From NCBI GenBank assembly GCA_902523665.1, contig CABZAD010000006.1, positions 1 through 64,000 of the forward strand: a DNA stretch of 64,000 bases. The letters are read 5' to 3'. This document shows positions 17,883-26,628 of the stretch, one piece after another. The DNA is from an uncultured Bacteroidota bacterium. GTDB taxonomy: Bacteria; Bacteroidota; Bacteroidia; Flavobacteriales; Flavobacteriaceae. The notes beneath the pieces were generated by a model. The model had not been told where the DNA came from. It ran no database searches and saw nothing but the letters and a program-made list of their open reading frames with translations. Both the position numbers and the translations under genes were made by a program. The first letter of the stretch is position 1. The number at the start of each line of letters is the position of its first letter.

Positions 17883-18635
17883 TTGAAGAATTTTATTTTT
17901 CTCTTAATTATTGCTCTTCTAAACTCATGTATCTCAAATAAAGATATTTTGGTTGTTGGTCATAGAGGTGCAATGGGCCATGTGCTTGAAAATACAATTG
18001 AATCAGTTCAAAAAGCTATAGAATTAAATGTTGACGGAATCGAAATTGATGTATTCAAATCAAAAACTGGTGAGTTAGTTGTATACCACGATCCATTTTT
18101 AAGCCGATTAACAAATTCAAATGCATTTATCGAGCAAATATCCCTAGACTCAATAAAAAAAGTTCAACTAATTGGAGGGTATTTCATTCCTACCCTGAAA
18201 GAAATAGTAGACATAATTCCAGAAAAAATTTTTTTAAATATTGAACTTAAAGGACAAGATACTGCTTTTGAGACTAATAAAATTATCACTAACTATTTGA
18301 ATACGTATAATTTTCCTGCATCAAAATTTATTATTTCAAGTTTTAGATGGAATGAATTAAAAAAAATTAGAAGTATTAATAAAGTTATTCCAATTGCAAT
18401 TCTTGTTGATTCATTATATAAAATTGATGATGCAATTAAACTAGCTAAACAAATTAATGCTGTTGCTCTAAACCCAAATAAAGAGTTTATTACAAAGGAG
18501 ATAGTAAATAAAATACAATCAAATAACATTAAAGTTTACCCATACACAATAAATACTCCGAAGAATATTAGGAGAGTGCGATCTATGGGAGTTGATGCAA
18601 TTATAACTGATTATCCAGAAAGAATTAAAAGATAA
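17883..18635 (+). CDS. glpQ: Glycerophosphodiester phosphodiesterase, lipoprotein
   Basis: 250 residues, TTG start 2 bp after the SDR. A lipoprotein signal (LLNSC) places it in the envelope. VGHRGAMGHVLENT, DGIEIDVF and YHDPFLSR are the GDPD-family metal and substrate site, with NIELKG downstream and TDYPERI at the end. It hydrolyses glycerophosphodiesters to glycerol-3-phosphate and an alcohol, matching the glpKDF neighbours. The convergent downstream gene begins after 2 bp and there is no obvious terminator. Confidence 0.92.
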   Translation: MKNFIFLLIIALLNSCISNKDILVVGHRGAMGHVLENTIESVQKAIELNVDGIEIDVFKSKTGELVVYHDPFLSRLTNSNAFIEQISLDSIKKVQLIGGYFIPTLKEIVDIIPEKIFLNIELKGQDTAFETNKIITNYLNTYNFPASKFIISSFRWNELKKIRSINKVIPIAILVDSLYKIDDAIKLAKQINAVALNPNKEFITKEIVNKIQSNNIKVYPYTINTPKNIRRVRSMGVDAIITDYPERIKR

Positions 18636-18637
18636 GT

Positions 18638-19552
18638 TTAGCTAAAATCCTTGGTATCAGCTATTACAAAATGTTCGAGCTTGAAAATATGCTTCTCGGC
18701 TATCATTCTTCCAACTGGAGCAAAATATTTAGAATTTAGATCAGCTAATGTTTTGTTCTCAATTAAGGTAAAACCATTTTGAGATAGTAATTCCTGAATT
18801 TCTTCGGCAGAATAAAATGAAATCCATGGCTCACCTACCTTTGCTGCTCCATTTGTAATAAATTTAATTGCTTTTTCAGGTTTTAAATAACCGATGCCAA
18901 AACAAGCCTTGGAGTCTTTTAAAAGAAGTTTATTTACATATGAAATAAAAATTTTTGAATTAGAATTTGGGTTTAAATTAGCTATTTCTTTTAAGGTTAA
19001 GTCAAGAGATTCTTTTGGAATGTACTGTGATACACCCTCAAGTGTATAAATGGTTGATTTACTTTTATCAAATCCAGCTTTCAAAAGTTGTTCTTCAAGG
19101 GATTGGTAATTAAAATCAATACCAACATAAATTACATTTTCTCTATTTGATATATTATTAGGAAGTTTAGATAGCTTTATTCCTTGAACTTCAGGCTGAT
19201 CAACCTCAAATATTTTTAATTTAAGAGGAAGTTTTAGACGATGAGCTCTTGAGTCATAGCCTGCACCCAGGATAACATATTGTTCAATACCAGCTGAAGT
19301 GCTTTCTTCAATTAAATCATCAATAAATCGTGTTCTGCAGATTAAATGTTCATGCATTCCAAGGACAATCTTATCTCCTAACCAAACACTAATTTTGTGT
19401 CCTAAAAGCTTTATAATACCGGCTCCAATTACAAAATATTTAGCATAGGGGTCATAAATAACACGTTTATTAGGTTTTGCAATTGATTCAATCAACCTCT
19501 GCTTCGCGACTCCTTGAGCAGTTCCATCTTTTCTGAATATTAAGTTACACAT
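18638..19552 (-). CDS. SAM-dependent methyltransferase, leucine carboxyl methyltransferase family
   Basis: 304 residues, cytoplasmic. RLIESIAKP, the basic RTRFIDD segment, YVILGAGYDSRAHRL (SAM-binding loop) and FEVDQPEVQ (acidic residue for the SAM ribose) are typical of the TIGR00027-type putative methyltransferases related to LCMT. YTLEGVSQYIP is the later family block. The methyl acceptor in bacteria is unknown. It stands alone between convergent glpQ and the divergent UPF0173 gene. Confidence 0.86.
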   Translation of the reverse strand: MCNLIFRKDGTAQGVAKQRLIESIAKPNKRVIYDPYAKYFVIGAGIIKLLGHKISVWLGDKIVLGMHEHLICRTRFIDDLIEESTSAGIEQYVILGAGYDSRAHRLKLPLKLKIFEVDQPEVQGIKLSKLPNNISNRENVIYVGIDFNYQSLEEQLLKAGFDKSKSTIYTLEGVSQYIPKESLDLTLKEIANLNPNSNSKIFISYVNKLLLKDSKACFGIGYLKPEKAIKFITNGAAKVGEPWISFYSAEEIQELLSQNGFTLIENKTLADLNSKYFAPVGRMIAEKHIFKLEHFVIADTKDFS

Positions 19553-19617
19553 TGTTGGTATTTATTGATTTCTTAATTACTATTTCTAAACCATTTTTAT
19601 TAAATTAAATAAAAAAA

Positions 19618-20295
19618 ATGAAAATTACTTTTTTAGGTCATGCAACCCTAGAAATCCAAATCAATGAGTTTAATTTATTAGTTGATCCCTTTATATCAGG
19701 TAATCCTATGGCATCTGATGTTGATTTGGAGGATTTAAAGCCAGACTTCATTCTTATTACTCATGCACATCAAGATCACACCCTTGATGTTGAAAAATTA
19801 GCAAAGGATAACAACTCGCTAATAATCTCAAATTTTGAAATTGTTAGTCATTTTCAGAACAAAGGATTAAATGGTCATCCAATGAATCATGGGGGTATGT
19901 GGAATTTTGATTTTGGTGAGTTAAAATATGTTAATGCTATTCATACATCTACATTTCCTGATGGTTCAAATGGTGGACAACCAGGTGGATTTATTATAAC
20001 TTCAAATAAAAAGTCTATTTATATTGCTGGTGATACCGCATTAACATATGATATGAAACTAATCCCAATAAATTATAATTTAGATTTAGCAATACTTCCA
20101 ATTGGTGATAATTTTACTATGGGATATAAAGACGCAATAATTGCCTCAGATTTTATTAAATGTAATAAAATATTAGGATACCACTTTGATACATTTGGTT
20201 TAATTGAGATTGATAAAAAAAAAGCTGTCGAGGGATTTAAAAAAGTAAATAAAGAATTAATAATAATAAAACTCAAAGAACATATAATAATTTAG
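19618..20295 (+). CDS. UPF0173 metal-dependent hydrolase (UlaG/metallo-beta-lactamase fold)
   Basis: 225 residues. FLGHATLEI at the start, THAHQDHTLD (H-x-H-x-D-H metal site, around residue 50), NHGGMW, YIAGDT and LGYHFDTF follow in the order of the UPF0173 family. It should bind two metal ions and hydrolyse an ester or lactone bond; the natural substrate is unknown. It is complete and directly followed (2 bp) by the DUF2834 gene. Confidence 0.9.
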   Translation: MKITFLGHATLEIQINEFNLLVDPFISGNPMASDVDLEDLKPDFILITHAHQDHTLDVEKLAKDNNSLIISNFEIVSHFQNKGLNGHPMNHGGMWNFDFGELKYVNAIHTSTFPDGSNGGQPGGFIITSNKKSIYIAGDTALTYDMKLIPINYNLDLAILPIGDNFTMGYKDAIIASDFIKCNKILGYHFDTFGLIEIDKKKAVEGFKKVNKELIIIKLKEHIII

Positions 20296-20297
20296 TT

Positions 20298-20600
20298 ATG
20301 AAAAAAATTTATATAATATTATGCATACTAGGAATAGCACTGCCTTACTATAATCTAATTAATTATTTAAATATAAATAACTGGTCAATGGATGGTTTTT
20401 TTAGGCTTCTATATGAAAATTATGCTGTTTCAATGATATCAATGGATTTAACAGTAGCAGCCTCATCCTTCTTGATTTTTTTAATATATAATTTCAGAAA
20501 GAAACCAATTAAAATTATTCGATATTTAATCCCTATGTTTTTAGTAGGTTTTTCTTTAGCGTTGCCTCTCTATCTATATGATACTCACAAATCTAATTAG
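20298..20600 (+). CDS. DUF2834 small membrane protein
   Basis: 100 residues with three hydrophobic segments. The pattern (GIALPYYN, then DGFFRLLYENYAVSMISMDLTVAASSFLIF) fits DUF2834, a family of unknown function. It is cotranscribed with the UPF0173 hydrolase and overlaps the convergent small gene by 8 bp. Confidence 0.72.
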   Translation: MKKIYIILCILGIALPYYNLINYLNINNWSMDGFFRLLYENYAVSMISMDLTVAASSFLIFLIYNFRKKPIKIIRYLIPMFLVGFSLALPLYLYDTHKSN

Positions 20601-20781
20601 ATAACTCTTTAGATTTTATCATTATACATATTCCAGCATTAATTAGAATAAGAGATATTGTTCCTATTGTAAAAAAATCTAAATTTTGATATTTTCTAAT
20701 AATTGCTTCTCCAAATATGCATAGTCCTGAGCTAAAAATTAAAATGCCTAAAGTTCCTATAATTGTATACTTATTAATCAT
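20593..20781 (-). CDS. Small two-span membrane protein, unknown
   Basis: 62 residues with two hydrophobic helices (IIGTLGILIFSSGLCIFG and FFTIGTISLILINAGICI) and a short basic tail. No family recognised. It fills the only space between DUF2834 and the M48 protease, has normal codon use for the region and an ATG start. It could be real; a chance ORF with two good membrane helices is less likely. Confidence 0.5.
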   Translation of the reverse strand: MINKYTIIGTLGILIFSSGLCIFGEAIIRKYQNLDFFTIGTISLILINAGICIMIKSKELSN

Positions 20782-20809
20782 CTTTCATTACATTTAAAAC
20801 TAAAATAAT

Positions 20810-20817
20810 TAAATTCG
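20810..20817 (+). promoter_or_regulatory. -7-like box TAAATTCG, 4 nt before the M48 protease ATG
   Basis: One mismatch to the Bacteroidota -7 consensus TAnnTTTG. The ATG begins 4 nt after the box, the same geometry as several other genes here, which suggests a transcript with almost no 5' leader. Confidence 0.35.
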
Positions 20818-20821
20818 ATTT

Positions 20822-22087
20822 ATGACAGCTCAATTATGGTTTTTTATAATTATTTCATTAGTAATTTTTAACTACTTATTTTCAAATCTTTTAGATTATA
20901 TAAATCATAGAAATTGGAAAGATGAAATTCCAAACGAGTTAAAAGATTTTTATGATAAAGAGAAATATAAGAAGGCAAAAAATTATGCATTAAGTAAAAA
21001 TAAGATTAGTCTCTTTTCAAGTTCGATAAGTTTTTTACTTGTAATTTCACTTCTTGTATTCAATGGTTATGGAATTATTGATCAATTTGTTAATTCTAAT
21101 ATTTTTAATTTATTTGAGTCACTTCAAATTAGTTTAAACTTTATCCAATCTGGGGTTTTCTTTTTAATTTTATTCATACTGAATTCTGTTATATCCATAC
21201 CTTTCTCATACTATAACACATTTGTAATTGAAGAAAAATTTGGATTCAACAAAACGACAAAGTCTACATTTTTTATTGATATTATTAAATCAACTTTATT
21301 ATCCTTTTTTATTGGAGGTATTCTTCTTTTTCTTGCCTTATATCTCTTCGATAATTTAAATGAAGGATTCTGGCTATGGTTGTGGATTGGGATTTCATTG
21401 TTGATGATTTTTATTAATATGTTCTATGCTGATTTAATTGCACCAATTTTTAATAAGCTTACTCCTTTAGATGAAGGGGTGTTAAGAAATAAAATAGAAA
21501 ATTATTCTAAAGATGTTGGGTATCTTTTAAAAAATATATATGTTATTGATGGATCAAAGAGATCCACAAAAGCAAATGCTTTTTTTAGTGGTTTAGGCCC
21601 AAGAAAAACTATTGCGCTTTATGATACTTTAATTCAAAAACATACAGAGAACGAACTTGTAGCGGTACTTGCTCATGAAGTAGGTCATTTTAAGAAAAAA
21701 CATATTTTCTCTGGATTAATTATGTCGATTATCCAGATTGGAATCATGTCTTTTTTCTTTGAATTATGTCTTAAACTCCCTGAGATTTCAATTGCTCTTG
21801 GTGGTTCAGAATCAAGCTTCCATTTAGGTCTTGTAGGTTTTAGTATTATTTTTTCACCTATCTCAATATTATCAGGGATAATAATGAATTACAATAGTAG
21901 AAAAAATGAGTTTGAAGCAGATGCGTATGCAAGAGAAACATTTAATGGAGAGGATTTATCTTTGGCATTAAAAAAATTATCTGTTGATAGTCTTTCTAAT
22001 ATTTACCCACATCCACTTTATGTATTTTTCCATTATTCACATCCACCACTTATTCAAAGATTAAGAGCATTAAACAAAAAAATATGA
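20822..22087 (+). CDS. M48-family (Ste24/CAAX-like) membrane metalloprotease
   Basis: 421 residues with several membrane spans, zinc motif HEVGH at residues 285-289 and the third ligand in NEFEADAYA further on. The long N-terminal membrane region and the pattern FNKTT, AFFSGLGPRKTIALYDTL match the Ste24-type M48A family. It is probably a membrane-protein quality-control protease; bacteria here have no farnesylated proteins, so CAAX processing is not implied. It overlaps the next gene by 4 bp. Confidence 0.92.
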   Translation: MTAQLWFFIIISLVIFNYLFSNLLDYINHRNWKDEIPNELKDFYDKEKYKKAKNYALSKNKISLFSSSISFLLVISLLVFNGYGIIDQFVNSNIFNLFESLQISLNFIQSGVFFLILFILNSVISIPFSYYNTFVIEEKFGFNKTTKSTFFIDIIKSTLLSFFIGGILLFLALYLFDNLNEGFWLWLWIGISLLMIFINMFYADLIAPIFNKLTPLDEGVLRNKIENYSKDVGYLLKNIYVIDGSKRSTKANAFFSGLGPRKTIALYDTLIQKHTENELVAVLAHEVGHFKKKHIFSGLIMSIIQIGIMSFFFELCLKLPEISIALGGSESSFHLGLVGFSIIFSPISILSGIIMNYNSRKNEFEADAYARETFNGEDLSLALKKLSVDSLSNIYPHPLYVFFHYSHPPLIQRLRALNKKI

Positions 22088-23040
22088 GAAGGAGAAATTT
22101 TATTTTTGATATATTTAGTATTGGATTTATTTCTTCCATGACTCCCAAAGTCAATGCAAAAGAGTTTATAAATAAAAATATGGTTAGATCAATTTCAACA
22201 TGGAAAACAACTGAGGCTAATCTAAAAGCTGGATTAATGCTAGATAAAGGAATTGATGGACTTAGTGCTGCCGTTTCTGGTGTTGCTATTGAAGAAGAAA
22301 ATCCAAAGAATACCACCGTTGGATTTGGGGGAGCACCTGATAGATCAGGAAGAGTGACTCTTGATGCATGTGTTATGAATCATCTTGGAGATTGCGGTTC
22401 TGTTGTAGCTGTAGAAAATATTGTGAATGTTGCTAGACTTGCAAAGGATGTAATGGAAAAAACACCTCACGTTATGTTAGCTGGTAAGGGTGCTGAAGAA
22501 TTTGCTATTTCCCAAGGTTATGAAAAGAAAGATTTGCTGACAGAAAAGTCAAAAGAGGATTGGAAAAAATGGCTTGAAAATGAAGATTATAAGCCTATAA
22601 TTAATATTGAAAATCATGATACTATTGGTATGTTATGCCTTGACAAGAATAATAATATTTCTGGGGTCTGTACAACCAGTGGCCTAGCATATAAAATGAA
22701 AGGGAGAGTTGGAGACTCACCAATAATTGGTTCTGGTCTATTTATTGATAATAAAATAGGTGGAGCTGTTGCAACTGGTCTTGGAGAAGAAGTCTTAAAA
22801 ACTGTCGGATCTTTTTTAGTAGTTGAGTTAATGAGACAGGGAATGTCTCCGCAAGAAGCTTGTGAAGCTTCAGTTAAAAGAATAGTTTCATCAAATTCTC
22901 AAAAAAATAAATTTCAAGTTGCTTACATAGCTATGAATAAAAATGGAGATGTTGGCTCTTTTAGTGTTGAGCCAGGATTCACATATATGGATTATTTCAA
23001 TGGTGAAAACAATGAGAAGATTACCGAGTCTGCATTTTGA
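22084..23040 (+). CDS. Asparaginase 2 / N4-(beta-N-acetylglucosaminyl)-L-asparaginase family Ntn-hydrolase
   Basis: 318 residues. The N-terminus (MRRRNFIF, then a hydrophobic run ending near VNA) looks like an export signal with a twin arginine. GFGGAPDRSGRVTLDACVM and the autoprocessing site HDTIGML (nucleophile Thr after cleavage) are typical of glycosylasparaginases, with GDSPIIGSGLFID and ATGLGEE as substrate loops. It should self-cleave into two chains and hydrolyse Asn-linked amides or isoaspartyl peptides in the periplasm. ATGA overlap with the M48 gene. Confidence 0.9.
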   Translation: MRRRNFIFDIFSIGFISSMTPKVNAKEFINKNMVRSISTWKTTEANLKAGLMLDKGIDGLSAAVSGVAIEEENPKNTTVGFGGAPDRSGRVTLDACVMNHLGDCGSVVAVENIVNVARLAKDVMEKTPHVMLAGKGAEEFAISQGYEKKDLLTEKSKEDWKKWLENEDYKPIINIENHDTIGMLCLDKNNNISGVCTTSGLAYKMKGRVGDSPIIGSGLFIDNKIGGAVATGLGEEVLKTVGSFLVVELMRQGMSPQEACEASVKRIVSSNSQKNKFQVAYIAMNKNGDVGSFSVEPGFTYMDYFNGENNEKITESAF

Positions 23041-23814
23041 TTAAGAGAATATAGATTTCATCTTATCCATTTCTTCTTCAGCTAACTTTGGATCTACTAA
23101 TATTCTACCACTATATTCATCAGTAATAATTTTTTGCCTTGAAGCAATTTCCATTTGAACTTGAGGAGGTATAGTAAAGTACGAGCCTCCTGATGCATTT
23201 CTCTCTATAGGTACTATTGCTAAACCATTTCTAACATTTGATCTTATTCTCTTGTATGCAGCAATTAGATTATCTTCAATTTTTTTTTCAAATTCCTTTG
23301 ACTTTTCCAATAATGCTTTCTCCTCTTTTTCAGTCTCTTTCAAAATTTCACCTAATTCTGAGTTTTTACTTTTCAGGTGAGAAGCTCTATCCTCAATCTT
23401 ATCTTTTAGTTCGTCACTAACAACAGTTTTGCTCTCAATTGTTTCTTTATATTGAGCAATCTTTTTTTCTGAGAGCTTAATCTCTAATTCTTGATATTCT
23501 TGTTCTTTTACGATGGCATTATACTCTCTATTATTTCTGACTTTTTTTAAATCACCTTCATATTTTTTATGATTTTCTTTCGAAGTTTTAATTGAGTTTT
23601 CTTCAAACTTAATCCCATCTTGACTTTCTTTAATTTCATTTTCAAAACCTACAAGTCTTTTATTTAATCCCTCGATTTCACTTTCAAGATCTTCGACCTC
23701 TAGAGGAAGCTCACCTCTAATACTTCTTATTTGATCAATTCTTGAATCAATTAACTGAAGATCAAAAAGAGCTCTTAACTTTTCTTCGACTGATGTCTCA
23801 ATTTTTTTTGCCAT
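23041..23814 (-). CDS. Coiled-coil CdsZ/zf-RING_7-type protein with degenerate zinc ribbon
   Basis: 257 residues. Residues 1-180 are a long, highly charged coiled coil. The C-terminal ribbon (NASGGSYFTIPPQ ... KIITDEYSGRILVDP) aligns with the C4 zinc ribbon of PF02591 proteins, where the positions read C-x-x-C and C-x-x-C; here all four Cys are replaced (S, S, D, S). The protein therefore should not bind zinc this way. The fold and the IPPQ motif remain. It forms a pair with the NIF3 gene (1 bp gap), a common arrangement in Bacteroidota. Function unclear. Confidence 0.82.
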   Translation of the reverse strand: MAKKIETSVEEKLRALFDLQLIDSRIDQIRSIRGELPLEVEDLESEIEGLNKRLVGFENEIKESQDGIKFEENSIKTSKENHKKYEGDLKKVRNNREYNAIVKEQEYQELEIKLSEKKIAQYKETIESKTVVSDELKDKIEDRASHLKSKNSELGEILKETEKEEKALLEKSKEFEKKIEDNLIAAYKRIRSNVRNGLAIVPIERNASGGSYFTIPPQVQMEIASRQKIITDEYSGRILVDPKLAEEEMDKMKSIFS

Positions 23815-23815
23815 T

Positions 23816-24610
23816 TTAATAATATTTAACAGGGTTAATGTTTCCCTCAGATAAAAGGAGCGTAAAATTAGGTAATTTTTTATTAAGAAATTCTTTAATT
23901 ATCAATTTTATATGGTTTTCACTCTCATAATGACCAATATCAACTAAAATTGCTTTGTTATCTGCCTCATAAAAATTATGATACTTTAAATCTGATGTAA
24001 TAAATGCATCTACTTCTGAATCTAATGAGTTTTTTATTGCAAAGCTTCCTGAGCCAACAACTATAGAGACTTTCGATATAGTCTTATTTATTTTTTTTGA
24101 ATGTCTAATGTGTTTGAGATTTAGTTTATCCTTAAGTAAATCAAAAAAACTATCCTCATCTTTTGGTTCATCTAATTTTCCAATTATACCCAACCCAGTT
24201 TTAATTCCCTCTAAATTATTTGTTTTTGGAATAAGTGTTGAAAGATTTTTTAAACCAATTTTTTTTGCCAAAAAATAGGTTATTCCCTCTGGGTGATTAT
24301 CTAATGAAGTATGAATTGCATATATAGAAATATTATTCTTAACAGCATTAATTATTGACTTTTGAACATATCCAGAGTCAGATGTTATTTTCTTCAAGCC
24401 ATTGAATATTATAGGATGATAGCTTATTATAAGATTACAATTTTTTTTAACAGCCTCATCTATCACGTCATTAGTTGCATCTAATGTGACTAAAATATTT
24501 TTAACTAAAGATTCAGGGTTACCTATAATTAGCCCAACATTATCGAAGTCTTCTGCAATAGATCTTGGCATCCAATTATTTAGAATTTTACTAATTTCAC
24601 TAACTTTCAT
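23816..24610 (-). CDS. NIF3/YbgI-family dinuclear-metal protein (GTP cyclohydrolase I type 2-like)
   Basis: 264 residues. WMPRSIAEDFDNVGLIIG at the N-terminus, ISYHPIIFNGLK and IYAIHTSLDNHPEG (metal-binding His and Asp), then VVGSGSFAI, DAFITSDLKYH and DIGHYESE (further ligands) are the NIF3 pattern. It assembles as a hexameric toroid in known members. The biological role is unresolved. It lacks the extra central domain found in many Bacteroidota NIF3 proteins of about 365 residues. Confidence 0.9.
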   Translation of the reverse strand: MKVSEISKILNNWMPRSIAEDFDNVGLIIGNPESLVKNILVTLDATNDVIDEAVKKNCNLIISYHPIIFNGLKKITSDSGYVQKSIINAVKNNISIYAIHTSLDNHPEGITYFLAKKIGLKNLSTLIPKTNNLEGIKTGLGIIGKLDEPKDEDSFFDLLKDKLNLKHIRHSKKINKTISKVSIVVGSGSFAIKNSLDSEVDAFITSDLKYHNFYEADNKAILVDIGHYESENHIKLIIKEFLNKKLPNFTLLLSEGNINPVKYY

Positions 24611-24628
24611 ATAAGTGTAGTTTCATTG

Positions 24629-24636
24629 CAAATATA
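24629..24636 (-). promoter_or_regulatory. -7 box TATATTTG for the NIF3 gene
   Basis: Minus-strand TATATTTG matches TAnnTTTG exactly, 18 nt before the NIF3 ATG. No TTTG at the -33 position. Confidence 0.35.
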
Positions 24637-24653
24637 ATATTATCTTTCCCAAG

Positions 24654-25679
24654 GTGAAAAAATTAAAATTTTTATTATACCCCTTTTCAGTATTATATAG
24701 CATATACTCATCATTTCGAAACTTATTATTTGATTTTGGATTAATCGACTCAATCGAATATAAAATTCCAACAATTGGTATTGGAAATTTATCGACTGGT
24801 GGAACAGGGAAATCAATAATTGTTGATTATCTAATTGAGAAATTTAAGAAAAATAAAAAAATTACAACTCTGAGTAGGGGATATAACAGAAAAACAAAGG
24901 GATTTGTTCATGCATCTAAAAGAACAGATGCATATGAAATAGGTGACGAACCTTTTCAATTCTTTTCAAAGCATCCTGAAATTAACGTAGTTGTATGTGA
25001 GGATCGAAGAAAGGGCATGAATATTCTTCTAAAAAACTTGTCTGATACAGAATTATGTATTTGGGATGATGTATTTCAACATAGATTTGTAAAACCAGGT
25101 TTAATGATATTATCAACATCATTCAAATACCCTTTTTATAAAGATGAGATTCTTCCAGTCGGAAATTTAAGAGAGAATAAAGATTCTTCAAAAAGGGCTG
25201 ACATAATTGTTGTGACGAAATGTCCAATTGATATGCAAATTAATGATAAAAAATCGTTTATTAAGTCTTTAAATCCACTTAATAATCAGAAGGTTTTTTT
25301 CAGCACATTATCTTATAAGCAAAAAATTAAATCTGATGTTGATCAAATAAATATTGATACTTTAGCTGAAAGTGATTTTATTTTAGTGACCGGAATAGCA
25401 GATTCTTCTTACCTAGTTGGATTTCTAAAAAGTAAGGCATTTAAATTCAAGCATTTAAAATATTCTGACCATTACAATTTTAATAAACTTTCAATAGATA
25501 AAATAAGGAGTCTATCTATTGGTAAAAAAATACTGACAACGGAAAAAGATTTTGGAAGACTTAAACCAAAGATCAGTGATAGAAATATTTATTACATTGA
25601 AGTATCAATGCAATTTAATTCTGAAGTAAATGATTTTAACTTTGATGAGACAATTTCTGAATATATAAATCAGAACTAA
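24654..25679 (+). CDS. lpxK: Tetraacyldisaccharide 4'-kinase
   Basis: 341 residues, GTG start. Phosphorylates the 4' position of the lipid A disaccharide at the inner membrane. The Walker A motif is IGNLSTGGTGKS at about residue 43-54. The N-terminal hydrophobic segment, LSRGYNRKTKGF, VVCEDRRKGM and DDVFQHRFVKPG (the metal and catalytic region) follow in family order. Its stop codon overlaps that of convergent lipA by 4 bp (CTAA). Confidence 0.93.
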   Translation: MKKLKFLLYPFSVLYSIYSSFRNLLFDFGLIDSIEYKIPTIGIGNLSTGGTGKSIIVDYLIEKFKKNKKITTLSRGYNRKTKGFVHASKRTDAYEIGDEPFQFFSKHPEINVVVCEDRRKGMNILLKNLSDTELCIWDDVFQHRFVKPGLMILSTSFKYPFYKDEILPVGNLRENKDSSKRADIIVVTKCPIDMQINDKKSFIKSLNPLNNQKVFFSTLSYKQKIKSDVDQINIDTLAESDFILVTGIADSSYLVGFLKSKAFKFKHLKYSDHYNFNKLSIDKIRSLSIGKKILTTEKDFGRLKPKISDRNIYYIEVSMQFNSEVNDFNFDETISEYINQN

Positions 25680-26593
25680 AGCACATGCTTGTGAGCCTTA
25701 TATGATGATCTAACAAGAGGCCCACTTTCGACGTGTCTGAACCCCATCTCTTTTGCAATAATTTCATATTCTTTAAATTCTTCAGGGGTAACAAAACTGG
25801 TAACTGGAAGATGTTTTTTTGAAGGCTGAAGATACTGACCCAGAGTTACGACATCTACTCCAACATTTATAAGATCATTTAAAGTTTCCAAAACTTCATG
25901 TTTTTCTTCTCCAAGTCCCAACATAATACCTGACTTTGTTCTATTTATTCCATTATCTTTTAAATATTTCAATACATCTAAACTTCTATTATATTTAGCT
26001 TGAACTCTAACTTCTCTAGTAAGCCTTCTCACTGTTTCAAGATTATGTGAAACCACTTCGGGCGCAACTTCAATAATTCTATCGATATTCTCAGTTTCAC
26101 CTTTAAAATCAGGTATAAGAGTTTCAATTGTTGTTTTTGGATTTAAATCTCGAACAGCTTTTACAGTTTCAGCCCATATTATAGAACCTCCATCTTTCAA
26201 GTCATCTCTATCCACTGATGTCAAGACCGCATGTTTAACTCCCATTATATTAATTGATCTTGCAACTTTGAATGGTTCAAATTCATCTGCTGGAAGAGGA
26301 CTACCAGTCTGAACATTACAAAAGCTACAAGATCTTGTACAAATATTTCCAAGAATCATAAATGTAGCAGTTCCTTCTGTCCAACACTCTCCCATATTAG
26401 GACAATTACCAGAGACACAAATTGTATGAAGATTATTCTTCTCTACAGTTGATCTAAGCTCAGTGTATTTTTTACCGATTGGAAGTTTAACACGAATCCA
26501 GCTTGGCTTCTTAGTGCTGACCTTATTGTCAGACGTTTTCTTAGGTAAACTAAGTTTTACCCATCCTTTATTTACTGTTTTAGAAACTGACAT
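25676..26593 (-). CDS. lipA: Lipoyl synthase
   Basis: 305 residues from ATG 26593; the tracked TTG at 26608 lies upstream of a strong promoter box and is unlikely. Radical SAM enzyme that inserts two sulfurs into octanoyl groups on pyruvate dehydrogenase and similar complexes. The auxiliary cluster Cys motif is CVSGNCPNMGEC and the radical SAM motif CTRSCSFC. SHNLETV, GIMLGLGEE and the C-terminal RSSYKAHK complete the family pattern. Confidence 0.96.
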   Translation of the reverse strand: MSVSKTVNKGWVKLSLPKKTSDNKVSTKKPSWIRVKLPIGKKYTELRSTVEKNNLHTICVSGNCPNMGECWTEGTATFMILGNICTRSCSFCNVQTGSPLPADEFEPFKVARSINIMGVKHAVLTSVDRDDLKDGGSIIWAETVKAVRDLNPKTTIETLIPDFKGETENIDRIIEVAPEVVSHNLETVRRLTREVRVQAKYNRSLDVLKYLKDNGINRTKSGIMLGLGEEKHEVLETLNDLINVGVDVVTLGQYLQPSKKHLPVTSFVTPEEFKEYEIIAKEMGFRHVESGPLVRSSYKAHKHVL

Positions 26594-26597
26594 CTTA

Positions 26598-26628
26598 CAA
26601 AGATACAAACTAAATAAACCTAGTCAAA
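26598..26628 (-). promoter_or_regulatory. Canonical Bacteroidota promoter for lipA
   Basis: On the minus strand: TTTG (26628-26625), exactly 19 nt, then TATCTTTG (26605-26598), a full match to TTTG-N19-21-TAnnTTTG. The lipA ATG begins 4 nt after the box. It overlaps the tail of the Nramp-like gene and decides the lipA start. Confidence 0.65.
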
